Source: JBCCRV01 sp047619315 (lineage in GTDB: Bacteria; Myxococcota_A; Polyangia; Polyangiales; Houyiibacteriaceae). From it: DNA of 16,616 nt. Below, in pieces: positions 7,116 through 13,334 of the stretch (its first letter is position 1; each line of letters opens with the position of its first letter). The stretch is from assembly GCA_047619315.1 (NCBI GenBank), contig JBLHKB010000087.1, positions 1-16,616 on the forward strand, read 5' to 3'. The notes under the pieces were generated by a model that saw only the letters and a list, made by a program, of their open reading frames with translations, did not search any database and was not told the origin of the DNA. The position numbers and the translations under genes were made by a program.

Positions 7116-8860
7116 GGCGTGACCTCGAAAAGCTCAAGCTCCTCTTTGCGCCCGGACAGTTTTCGCATGCCGAGGCTCCGAACCTCGAAGGCGTCGTCGA
7201 TGGCTTTGGCCGTGGATGCCGTGATGAGGATCTGAGAGGGGCGCGCGATACTCTCAAGACGAGCCGCTACGTTGACGGTGTCGCCGATGACTGTGTACTC
7301 CATACGCGACTCGCTGCCGATGTTGCCCACGATAGCGTCGCCCGTGTTGACCCCAATCGCCAGCTCGATTCGAACGCCGAAACGTTCCTCCCACACGGAG
7401 TTGCCAGCTTCGAGCCAGCGCATCATGTCATCCGCAGCCGCGACCGCTAGCGCGGCGTGATCTTCGTTCGTATCGGCGGCGCCCCAGACCGCCATCACGC
7501 AGTCACCGATGAACTTGTCGATGGTGCCGTTGTGGCGAAAAACGATGTCCGTCATGATCGTGAAGAGTTCGTTGAGGAGGCCAACCACCTCCTCCGCCGC
7601 GAGTCGGTCTGTGAGTGGCGTAAATGCGACGACGTCTGCGAAGAGCACCGATACATTTCGACGTGCTCCGCCGAGGGCCATGTCCTGCTCGCGGGCCACG
7701 ACTTTCTCGACCAAGTCGTGGGGCAGGTAGCGACCCAGATCGCTCCGGATAGCCATCTCTTTGCGGATCCGTTCCTCGCTTCCTTGAAGCTCGGCGGCGG
7801 CGGCGCTCATCACATCACCAAGGACTCCCAATTCGTCTCGGGTTTCAACGGTCACGCGTCGATCGAAGCGCCGCGCCGCGAGGTCGCCGGCAAAGTCCGT
7901 GAGCTGGCGAATGGGCCGCGTGATCTGACGTGCGACGTAGAAGGCCGCGATGAGCGAAAGGAAAATGACCATGGCCAACGTGCTGAGCACGATTCGGCGG
8001 ATTCGAAACAGGGACACATAGGCGACGGACTGCGGCACCTGAGCCACGAGCGCCCAAGGCACTAAACGCAGACCCACCACGGTCCCCACCATCCCGTCGC
8101 CACCCCGGTCAAACTCACCCGACTGCTGGTAGTTCTCAGTGAGGACACGCTCCGGAATGCCCGCCAGAACGGGTTCGTCCACCGGCTCGAGAAAACGCTC
8201 CGTGTCGGTCGGATGCGCGATGAGCCGAAGTTCGTTGTCGACGACGAAGAGAGAGTTCGGGCGACCTTCAAAGCGCAGCTCGTTCAGGCGTTCCACGCGC
8301 GATTGCAAGGGGCTCAGACTCAGGAACGTGGCCACGTACCCGCTGACCTGACCGCCAACGCGAAGCGGCAGCACGACCAGCACACGGGGCGTACCTAGAA
8401 CGAGCTCCGCGCGGCCCGTCGCCACTCCTTCGGTGGACGCCTCCTCGAGGGTGTTGTCGTCCAGCTGTACTGGCAGCTCGACACCTTCGGCGCGTTCTTC
8501 TACCAGGGCATCGAGGAAGTTCCCCTCAGCGCCATAGATCCCCGCGTGATCCACGCGAGCGTGGCTTGAGAGAATATTGGCGGCGAGTCGCTCCGTGGAG
8601 GCTTCGTCGATGGACGGATCCGTGAGCACACGACCAACGCCATCGAGGGCATCCTGGGCGTCCGCGAAGCTCTCTTCGATGGTGCGGGCGATATCCCCAA
8701 GAATGGCGAGCTGGATTTCGTGACTGTTCGCTTTGACCGCTTCTTTGTTGGCGTCGAGCACTCCCCAGCCGACAACGACGAGCGGGATCGTGGCCAACGC
8801 GGCACCCAGAAGGGTCAACTTGAAGCGAAAGGGAATCCGCGGCTTGGTGATGCCCGACAT
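7112..8860 (-). CDS. Membrane sensor class III adenylate/guanylate cyclase with HAMP
   Basis: A 582-residue inner-membrane protein. Order: membrane span about 12-34, periplasmic sensor about 35-285 (predicted Cache-like, from the LVLGTPRVLVVLPLRVGGQVSGYVA and SLFVVDNELRLIAHP pattern), span about 288-310, HAMP about 311-363, then a class III cyclase domain about 400-580. Catalytic residues are present: metal-binding Asp409 (LFADVVAFT) and Asp453 (KFIGDCVMAVWG), base-recognition Lys449, and Asn530 and Arg534 in GDTVNVAARLE. The product is more likely cAMP than cGMP given Lys449, but this is not certain. I chose ATG 8860, 11 residues before the first span; the frame extends to a TTG at 8929 with less natural sequence. 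It is first of a minus-strand unit with the two kinases, the next gene overlapping by four bases. Confidence 0.95.
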   Translation of the reverse strand: MSGITKPRIPFRFKLTLLGAALATIPLVVVGWGVLDANKEAVKANSHEIQLAILGDIARTIEESFADAQDALDGVGRVLTDPSIDEASTERLAANILSSHARVDHAGIYGAEGNFLDALVEERAEGVELPVQLDDNTLEEASTEGVATGRAELVLGTPRVLVVLPLRVGGQVSGYVATFLSLSPLQSRVERLNELRFEGRPNSLFVVDNELRLIAHPTDTERFLEPVDEPVLAGIPERVLTENYQQSGEFDRGGDGMVGTVVGLRLVPWALVAQVPQSVAYVSLFRIRRIVLSTLAMVIFLSLIAAFYVARQITRPIRQLTDFAGDLAARRFDRRVTVETRDELGVLGDVMSAAAAELQGSEERIRKEMAIRSDLGRYLPHDLVEKVVAREQDMALGGARRNVSVLFADVVAFTPLTDRLAAEEVVGLLNELFTIMTDIVFRHNGTIDKFIGDCVMAVWGAADTNEDHAALAVAAADDMMRWLEAGNSVWEERFGVRIELAIGVNTGDAIVGNIGSESRMEYTVIGDTVNVAARLESIARPSQILITASTAKAIDDAFEVRSLGMRKLSGRKEELELFEVTP

Positions 8861-8969
8861 GGCGGCAGACCCTAGAGCACATCGACCTGGGATGCACGAC
8901 CTCGGACCCCTGTACGTTGCGACCTTCAAGGGTGTCGTTTGACCCTCGTCTTCATGTTAACGTTCGCCG
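8861..8969. promoter_or_regulatory. Divergent promoter region of cyclase and sigma54 activator genes
   Basis: Only 109 bases separate the two divergent starts, so both promoters must lie here or inside the gene ends. A short dyad AGGGT/ACCCT (8929-8933 and 8942-8946) is visible. No consensus sigma70 or sigma54 promoter stands out. The assignment rests on gene orientation. Confidence 0.45.
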
Positions 8970-10286
8970 GTGAACGAGAAGTCTACATTGCCGGTCGGTT
9001 CCCTTACTAGAGACCTCGAACTCAGCACGTTGAGTGCGGAGGTCGTTTCAGGGCCTGACGCTGGTAAAAGAGTGTCGAGTGAAGGTCCAATTCTGACGGT
9101 TGGGACCGCAGTCGGTAACGACCTCGTGTTGACTGACAAAACAGTTTCTCGATTCCACGCAGAGTTCGAAGCCACACCCGATGGAATTCACGTCACGGAC
9201 CATCGCTCGACCAACGGGACACTCGTGGGCCGCGTGCGCATCGGGCGGGGAACCCTGCCGACACGTGTCGATGTTCAGGTCGGTCAGACGACAATCGCCA
9301 TCTCGCATGGGGAGACACGCTCGATGGGTGTCACCCCCATCGACGGCATCGTCGGCGCCAGCAACTCGATTCAGCAACTCCTCGCGTTGACGGCGCGGCT
9401 CGCTGTGTCTGGCGCTTCGTGCTTGGTGATCGGCGAGAGCGGAACTGGAAAAGAGCTCGTCGCGCGCGCTCTTCATGACGCCGGCAAACGCAGCTCCGGA
9501 CCCTTCGTGACGGTGGACTGCGGCGCCATCGCGCCGAACTTGGTGGCAAGCGAACTCTTCGGTCACGAACGCGGCTCGTTTACGGGTGCCGAGCGCAAAC
9601 ACATCGGCGCCTTCGAACGGGCGAATGGCGGAACGCTCTTTCTCGATGAGCTGGGCGAGTTACCTGCCAGCCTGCAGTCCGTGCTTCTCGGCGCGCTGGA
9701 GCGAAAGCGCATTCGACCCGTTGGCGGACAAGCCGATGTTGCGGTGGATGTGCGCGTGATCGCCGCCACTAACCGTGACCTACGTGCCGAGGTCAACGAG
9801 GGCCGCTTTCGCCTCGACCTTTACTACCGACTCGCGGTTGTCACGCTCACCCTGCCACCGCTGCGGGAACGGCGTGATGATATCGAATCCCTCGTCGTGC
9901 ACTTCCAAAACGAACTCTGCGGTGGAGCGCCCAGCAAAGAAGACATGGCGCTCTTCGGTGAGGGCTTCTTCGAAGGGCTTGAAGGCCATCACTGGCCTGG
10001 AAACGTACGAGAGCTGCGCAACTTGGTGGAAGCGACCCTCGCGTTGGGCGAAGTGCCTAAGTTCTCATCGGAGATCGCTAACGAGACCGACGATGACCCC
10101 TTTGGGCCGACTCTCGCGATGAGCTACAAGGACGCACGGGCGCATGCCCTCACGCTCTTTGAGCAGCGCTACCTGAAGCACTGGCTCGATGAGTCTGGTG
10201 GAAATGTCGCGGCGGCGGCACGCGGCGCAAAGATGGATCGCTCGCACTTGTTTCATTTGCTTAAGCGGCACGACCTGCGCGAGTAG
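8970..10286 (+). CDS. FHA-domain sigma54-dependent transcription activator
   Basis: A 438-residue cytoplasmic enhancer-binding protein. FHA domain about 23-112, with VSRFHAE (Ser60, Arg61, His63) and STNGT (80-84). AAA+ domain about 125-355: Walker A GESGTGKE (155-162), sigma54 contact loop GSFTGA (202-207, a Ser variant of GAFTGA), Walker B TLFLDELGE, and arginine-finger region RFRLDLYYRL. The C-terminal Fis-type helix-turn-helix is about 395-438 (GGNVAAAARGAKMDRSHLFHLLKRH). Sigma54 activators of this design take phospho-Thr input from Ser/Thr kinases in myxobacteria, and here two kinase genes are divergent neighbours, so a link is likely. The Arg that usually follows Gly in the FHA phosphate pocket is Thr46 (VGTAVGNDLVL), which could weaken phospho-Thr binding. 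GTG start at 8970; ribosome-binding site weak, TTG 8988 possible. Confidence 0.95.
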   Translation: MNEKSTLPVGSLTRDLELSTLSAEVVSGPDAGKRVSSEGPILTVGTAVGNDLVLTDKTVSRFHAEFEATPDGIHVTDHRSTNGTLVGRVRIGRGTLPTRVDVQVGQTTIAISHGETRSMGVTPIDGIVGASNSIQQLLALTARLAVSGASCLVIGESGTGKELVARALHDAGKRSSGPFVTVDCGAIAPNLVASELFGHERGSFTGAERKHIGAFERANGGTLFLDELGELPASLQSVLLGALERKRIRPVGGQADVAVDVRVIAATNRDLRAEVNEGRFRLDLYYRLAVVTLTLPPLRERRDDIESLVVHFQNELCGGAPSKEDMALFGEGFFEGLEGHHWPGNVRELRNLVEATLALGEVPKFSSEIANETDDDPFGPTLAMSYKDARAHALTLFEQRYLKHWLDESGGNVAAAARGAKMDRSHLFHLLKRHDLRE

Positions 10287-10303
10287 ACGCCGGTCCCAGT
10301 TGT

Positions 10304-10487
10304 TCTCAGGGTTCGGATCTGTGGTCTAACTACACGTTCGGTTCGGGGCACTGATCCGACTACACGTTCGGTTCGGGGCGGGCACACGTGGGCCGAAGGC
10401 CTTTCGGCCTGCACAACACTTCGCTGGGCTCAATTATCCGTCTCAGGGTTCCGGTCTGTAAATCCAACAGCTCGTTCGGTTCGGGGC
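10304..10487 (+). repeat. Direct repeat A, two long copies and one short copy
   Basis: Copy 1 (10304-10349) and copy 3 (10441-10487) both begin TCTCAGGGTTC, share TCTGT in the middle, and end CGTTCGGTTCGGGGC. A short copy 2 (10359-10379) holds only the end part, ACTACACGTTCGGTTCGGGG, identical there to copy 1. In copies 2 and 3 repeat B follows at once. Confidence 0.8.
10380..10412 (+). repeat. Repeat B, copy 1, with hairpin
   Basis: A 21-base element (GGCACACGTGGGCC then GAAGGC) with a CACGTG core, followed by sequence that closes a hairpin: GGCCGAA/TTCGGCC around a GGCCT loop at 10391-10409. The same element recurs at 10489-10519 and in reverse orientation at 10683-10703. Confidence 0.8.
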
Positions 10488-10823
10488 TGGCACACGTGGG
10501 CCGAAGGCTTTCGGCCTGCTTTGTGTCGCCGCCCCATGCGGCGACACAAGGTCTCTCCCGTCGATGCTTTGCGTCCATCGCGCAGAGAGCTTTGAGCGGC
10601 TCTGACATGCATGGAGGTCCACAGCTCGAGAGATGAGAATGGTCGGTAGGCGCTCCTCCATTTCGGGAGAGACGGCCTCGGTGCCTTCGGCCCACGTGTG
10701 CCCACCCCTCCCACCTCCGCCCAGCGCTTCGAACTCGGCGTCGCTGTCGTCGTCGCCATCCAAAGATGGCGTCCTCCTCGGCTCCTTGATTTCGAAGCGC
10801 TGGACGAAGGTGAGGTCAGGCAT
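10443..10823 (-). CDS. Doubtful 126-residue hypothetical open frame
   Basis: ATG at 10823 opens a frame whose first 60-70 codons show G/C third positions and a plausible composition (MPDLTFVQRFEIKEPRRTPS, then an acidic stretch and a glycine-rich stretch). The second half runs through repeats A and B and loses this character. No ribosome-binding site is visible and no family is recognised. It may be the remnant of a gene invaded by repeats, or chance. An inverted repeat and a copy of repeat B lie inside the better half, which weighs against a real protein. Confidence 0.18.
   Translation of the reverse strand: MPDLTFVQRFEIKEPRRTPSLDGDDDSDAEFEALGGGGRGGHTWAEGTEAVSPEMEERLPTILISRAVDLHACQSRSKLSARWTQSIDGRDLVSPHGAATQSRPKAFGPRVPAPNRTSCWIYRPEP
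10489..10519 (+). repeat. Repeat B, copy 2, with hairpin
   Basis: Second direct copy of the CACACGTGGGCC element, matching copy 1 over 20 bases (10489-10508) and again closing a GGCCGAA/TTCGGCC hairpin, with a GGCT loop one base shorter (10499-10516). That difference in the loop with both arms kept suggests the hairpin matters, or that copies move as hairpins. Confidence 0.8.
10518..10552 (+). other. Strong 12-15 bp hairpin
   Basis: TTGTGTCGCCGC (10521-10532) pairs perfectly with GCGGCGACACAA (10538-10549) around CCCAT. Three more pairs, U-G, C-G and G-U, extend the stem if the plus strand is the RNA; on the minus strand two of these would be A-C mismatches. No T-run follows, so it is not a classic terminator, but it could mark the 3' end of the activator transcript. 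Confidence 0.7.
10683..10703 (-). repeat. Repeat B, inverted copy
   Basis: An exact 21-base reverse complement of 10380-10400, and of 20 bases of 10489-10508. Together the three copies could form long-range stems in a plus-strand transcript, or could be traces of a mobile short repeat inserted in both orientations. Confidence 0.85.
10721..10803. repeat. Nested inverted repeats with a shared centre
   Basis: A perfect 13-base inverted repeat, CCAGCGCTTCGAA at 10721-10733 and its complement at 10791-10803, encloses a six-base hairpin GCCATC-CAAA-GATGGC at 10755-10770. Both have nearly the same centre (10762), so they form one stem interrupted by a weakly paired internal region. Confidence 0.7.
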
Positions 10824-10882
10824 GACGACGGTACCCGCGCAAACGTAAGCCGTGTATGTGGAGCTACAGCCGGCGATCGACG

Positions 10883-10898
10883 TAGGTCCTAAGACCTA
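10883..10898. promoter_or_regulatory. Short dyad TAGGTC-CTAA-GACCTA
   Basis: A perfect six-base inverted repeat with a four-base spacer. Its size suits a dimeric repressor site, but no promoter or gene start is next to it, so the regulatory reading is weak; it may be another small hairpin of this region. Confidence 0.3.
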
Positions 10899-10951
10899 TC
10901 GGAGACCGCCATCCTATGTCTGTTCATGATGGCTTGGATGGATCCGAAAGG

Positions 10952-11082
10952 CGTGGGGACCGTCCATGGGGTCGGGGCGATCGAGCCACACGAGTCAACT
11001 TGTTGGCTCGTCTTGTCGAGCCGTCTGAGACGGCGAGACAAGCCAAGGCGTAATCGCCCCGACCCCATGGACGGTCACCACG
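10952..11082 (+). ncRNA. Multibranched inverted-repeat element, candidate structured RNA
   Basis: Outer arms 10958-10981 and 11053-11076 are perfect 24-base inverted repeats (GACCGTCCATGGGGTCGGGG and on), extending to 29 of 30 with one G-A mismatch. Inside are two hairpins. The first, 10991-11010, has stem CGAGTCAA/TTGGCTCG including one U-G pair. The second, 11012-11042, has stem CTTGTC-GA-GCCGTC paired with GACGGC-GA-GACAAG around TGA, with a tandem G-A/G-A internal loop. The U-G pair and the G-A oppositions make sense only for plus-strand RNA. GGCTCG (11005-11010) can instead pair with CGAGCC at 10982-10987 or 11017-11022, so alternative folds exist. It could also be a DNA element such as a miniature inverted-repeat element; I see no target-site duplication and no known RNA family. 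Plus-strand transcription is unproven. Confidence 0.5.
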
Positions 11083-11157
11083 ACTGCCGTTCAGTTAGAC
11101 CGAATACCCGCGAACAAAATGGCAAACGAGTAACCCGGAAGGAACCGAGCGGAGCGT

Positions 11158-11358
11158 TTATTTGCCGCCGCTGAAGCCGCCGTACCAGAACACTCCGCCG
11201 ACTGTGTTGGCGCCAGCGGCGCTGCCGGTGTGTTGAGCTGGGAGTTCGCGTTTGTCGGAGCTCGTCGCGAATGGATCGAGTGCCATCACGTTTGCCATCG
11301 TGTAGCCGCCGAGGACTACGGTGCAAAAAATGGCAGTTCCTATGGCGCGTCCCTTCAC
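11158..11358 (-). CDS. Small 66-residue single-span membrane or secreted protein
   Basis: GTG start at 11358; an in-frame stop lies six codons upstream, so the N-terminus cannot extend much. Residues 5-25 (AIGTAIFCTVVLGGYTMANV) form one hydrophobic span after Lys-Gly-Arg. The remaining about 40 residues are polar, then glycine-rich and aromatic (TVGGVFWYGGFSGGK). Codon use fits a real gene. It lies 50 bases after the zinc-ribbon/DUF4178 gene on the same strand and probably belongs to its transcript, perhaps as a small membrane partner. No family is recognised and no strong ribosome-binding site is visible. The span could be a signal peptide rather than an anchor. Confidence 0.65.
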   Translation of the reverse strand: MKGRAIGTAIFCTVVLGGYTMANVMALDPFATSSDKRELPAQHTGSAAGANTVGGVFWYGGFSGGK

Positions 11359-11408
11359 AGGCGGAAGTCTGTCTTAATGGGCCGGGAGCGTCAACGAGGG
11401 AGGTCCTC

Positions 11409-13334
11409 TTAGACGGTGCTGTTTTCCTTGCGCTGCGTTTCAAAGCCGACCTGCCGGGACAGGTTGTAAAATGCGGGCGCGAGGAGCAGAAGCAGCGAGA
11501 AGAGGAAGCACCAGGGCGAGCGATCGTTGGTTTTAACCTGAATGCGGAGGTTTGGCGGGACGAGGCCTCCGCGGCCGCCGGGCTGCGGGAAAGCCGTCCA
11601 AAACGGGTCAATGCGCATGCGGTAGCTGCCCGAAGGCACCGAGTCGATGTTCACGTCGGAGTGAAGCTCTCCCTCGGACCAGGCATAGCCACCGTCGATA
11701 CCGTTGTAGGAGCCGAAGTCGAGTTCGAATTCGATGACCTCGCGGGTCTCCTCGTTGATGAGCGCGCACGCCGCCCCCACGAACTGATTGCTCGGGTTGC
11801 CGGCGATATGAACGCCGAGAACGGTCCTCGAGTCGACGGCGAATGGTGGCGTAAGCATCGCGTAGCGGCCGCTCGTGTCCGGGGACGTCGTCGAGGTTGG
11901 CGGCGACTGGATACTGCCGTCGACCACCGTGCTCCCCCCAGAGGTTAGGCCCGCCAGAATGCAAAGCAGGACCGTGGCCGCGATGGGAATGACGGTGCCT
12001 TTCCACGAGCGAGGGTTTGGCTGAACGACGCCGACGCCGCGCTTGTACGGAGGCTTCCCTTCGAGGCCCAAACCTTTCCAGACATCTGCGCCGTCGATGT
12101 GCTCGCCGATGGACCAGTTGAGTTCCGTCGCCGTCATCTCCGAGCTCAACACCAAGGGCGGGGCGGCGTAGTCGCAGAGATTGGCTTCTTCGCCGCGCTC
12201 GACCTTCCAGTAGAACTCCCCCACGACGGTTTCTACCCACGCGTTGACGCGCGAGAAGATCGGGAAGCTGCTGCCTTTGTACTTGGCGTTCTGGGAGTAC
12301 TTCGAAGCGTCGACTTCGCCGGCTTCAAGGGGGCGAATGAGCTGGAAGTGACCGTTGTCTTCGAGGAGCCACCAGAAGCCCTGGCCTTCTACGTAGAGAA
12401 GGAACTCGCGCCATCGGTAGACGACGTACTCGACCTTGGTGCATCGCTCCATGAAGCCGATGACCGTGACCTTTTGGCCCCCGAGTGTGCCCTCGGTTCC
12501 GAGAGGAATCGGCGACTGGGCCCGGGCTTGTTCCAGTTGCTTGAGGAGCGCGAGGTCGCCGTTCTGGTAGTCGAGAAGCGAGTTACAAGAGCCGCAGACG
12601 ACACGCTCGGTGGCCTGCGGAGCCAGAATCGGGACGGCATCGCCGCACGTGGGGCAGCGAAGCCGTTTCGCTTCAACTTTTTCATTGACGGCGGAGCCGG
12701 CGCCGCGGCGCTGTCCGACGCTGAACTCTTCCGGCGAGAGCTTTCGTCCGACGAAGAGCTTCGGTGGCTCTTCGCCGTTGCCGTAATCGATGGTGGCGAA
12801 GCCCCCGTCCGCGTTGCTCAAGTCAACGTAGCGGCCGGGTACGTTCGGCTTGAACACGTAGGGAAGTTCACCCTCTGCTGTCAGGACCGTCGAGCTACCG
12901 CGTTCGGCGACGGTCCAGTCGCCTTCGACGCCTGGAAGCCCACCGCGTTGGCCCGGCGCCATCTGTTCGAAGGTCGGGACGCTTCCCTCGTAGTCGAGAG
13001 GAACGGTGTAGTACCAGCGGCCTTGTGCCTTCGCGAGCCAGGCCCATTGCCGGGTCTGCGTGTTCTCGACGTACCACTCATCCCAGGGGCCTTTGCCGTG
13101 GTCGAGCTGCATACGTCCGCCGACGACGATCTCGCCGCCGAGCATGTTCGCGGTGTCGCCGATACCAAGCTCCGGCGAGGTCGGGACTAGGTCTGCGAGC
13201 TGCCCCAACGTCTCAAGGTTTGTACCGCTGCGCATGATGCAGGCGCGGCAGTAAGGGCAGGCAAGTACTGCGGCACTTCCCATCTTGAATTCGATGGGTG
13301 CACCACAGTTGGGACACGGGACCTGGCGACTCAT
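11409..13334 (-). CDS. Zinc-ribbon protein with two DUF4178-like domains and two membrane spans
   Basis: A 641-residue protein of unknown function. It has two copies of a module made of a zinc ribbon plus a beta-rich DUF4178-like domain: ribbon 1 has Cys7, Cys10, Cys26 and Cys29 with domain about 55-200; ribbon 2 has Cys227, Cys230, Cys247 and Cys250 with domain about 275-425 (GTEGTLGGQKVTVIGFMERC, YRWREFLLYVEGQGFWWLLEDNGHF). Then follow a span about 446-466, a roughly 140-residue beta-rich segment (467-607) likely in the periplasm, a second span about 608-627 and a short tail. The ribbons should face the cytoplasm. ATG 13334 has GAGGGG five bases upstream and overlaps the stop of the CNNM gene (ATGA), so the two are translationally coupled. 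DUF4178 assignment is by pattern; biochemical function is unknown to me. Confidence 0.85.
   Translation of the reverse strand: MSRQVPCPNCGAPIEFKMGSAAVLACPYCRACIMRSGTNLETLGQLADLVPTSPELGIGDTANMLGGEIVVGGRMQLDHGKGPWDEWYVENTQTRQWAWLAKAQGRWYYTVPLDYEGSVPTFEQMAPGQRGGLPGVEGDWTVAERGSSTVLTAEGELPYVFKPNVPGRYVDLSNADGGFATIDYGNGEEPPKLFVGRKLSPEEFSVGQRRGAGSAVNEKVEAKRLRCPTCGDAVPILAPQATERVVCGSCNSLLDYQNGDLALLKQLEQARAQSPIPLGTEGTLGGQKVTVIGFMERCTKVEYVVYRWREFLLYVEGQGFWWLLEDNGHFQLIRPLEAGEVDASKYSQNAKYKGSSFPIFSRVNAWVETVVGEFYWKVERGEEANLCDYAAPPLVLSSEMTATELNWSIGEHIDGADVWKGLGLEGKPPYKRGVGVVQPNPRSWKGTVIPIAATVLLCILAGLTSGGSTVVDGSIQSPPTSTTSPDTSGRYAMLTPPFAVDSRTVLGVHIAGNPSNQFVGAACALINEETREVIEFELDFGSYNGIDGGYAWSEGELHSDVNIDSVPSGSYRMRIDPFWTAFPQPGGRGGLVPPNLRIQVKTNDRSPWCFLFSLLLLLAPAFYNLSRQVGFETQRKENSTV

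Larger units (their letters stand above)
10287..11157. other. Long gene-poor, hairpin- and repeat-rich region between convergent genes
   Basis: An 871-base gap downstream of the sigma54 activator (plus) and of the 66-residue protein gene (minus). I see no convincing gene, only a doubtful 126-codon minus-strand frame at 10443-10823. It contains direct repeats of two element types, an inverted copy of one, at least six hairpins and a large multibranched inverted repeat, listed separately. No typical terminator with a T-run is found for either convergent gene. No transposase, integrase or site-specific recombination gene is nearby in the window. Confidence 0.7.

Noticed and set aside
10304..10519. 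CRISPR array
   Set aside because: The repeats differ in length and spacing, have no uniform spacers and no cas genes are near.
10952..11082. Insertion sequence ends or transposon remnant
   Set aside because: No transposase fragment lies inside or beside it and no target-site duplication is visible at the arm ends; a miniature element cannot be fully excluded.
10324..11100. Integron-like attC: GTCTAAC at 10324-10330 and GTTAGAC at 11094-11100 match the RYYYAAC and GTTRRRY core sites
   Set aside because: They are almost 780 bases apart, far longer than an attC site, and there is no integron integrase or cassette gene in the window.
12099..13190. 363-codon plus-strand open frame
   Set aside because: It is antisense to the DUF4178 protein, which has zinc ribbons, spans and a good ribbon-to-domain order; the shadow frame shows no family motif.
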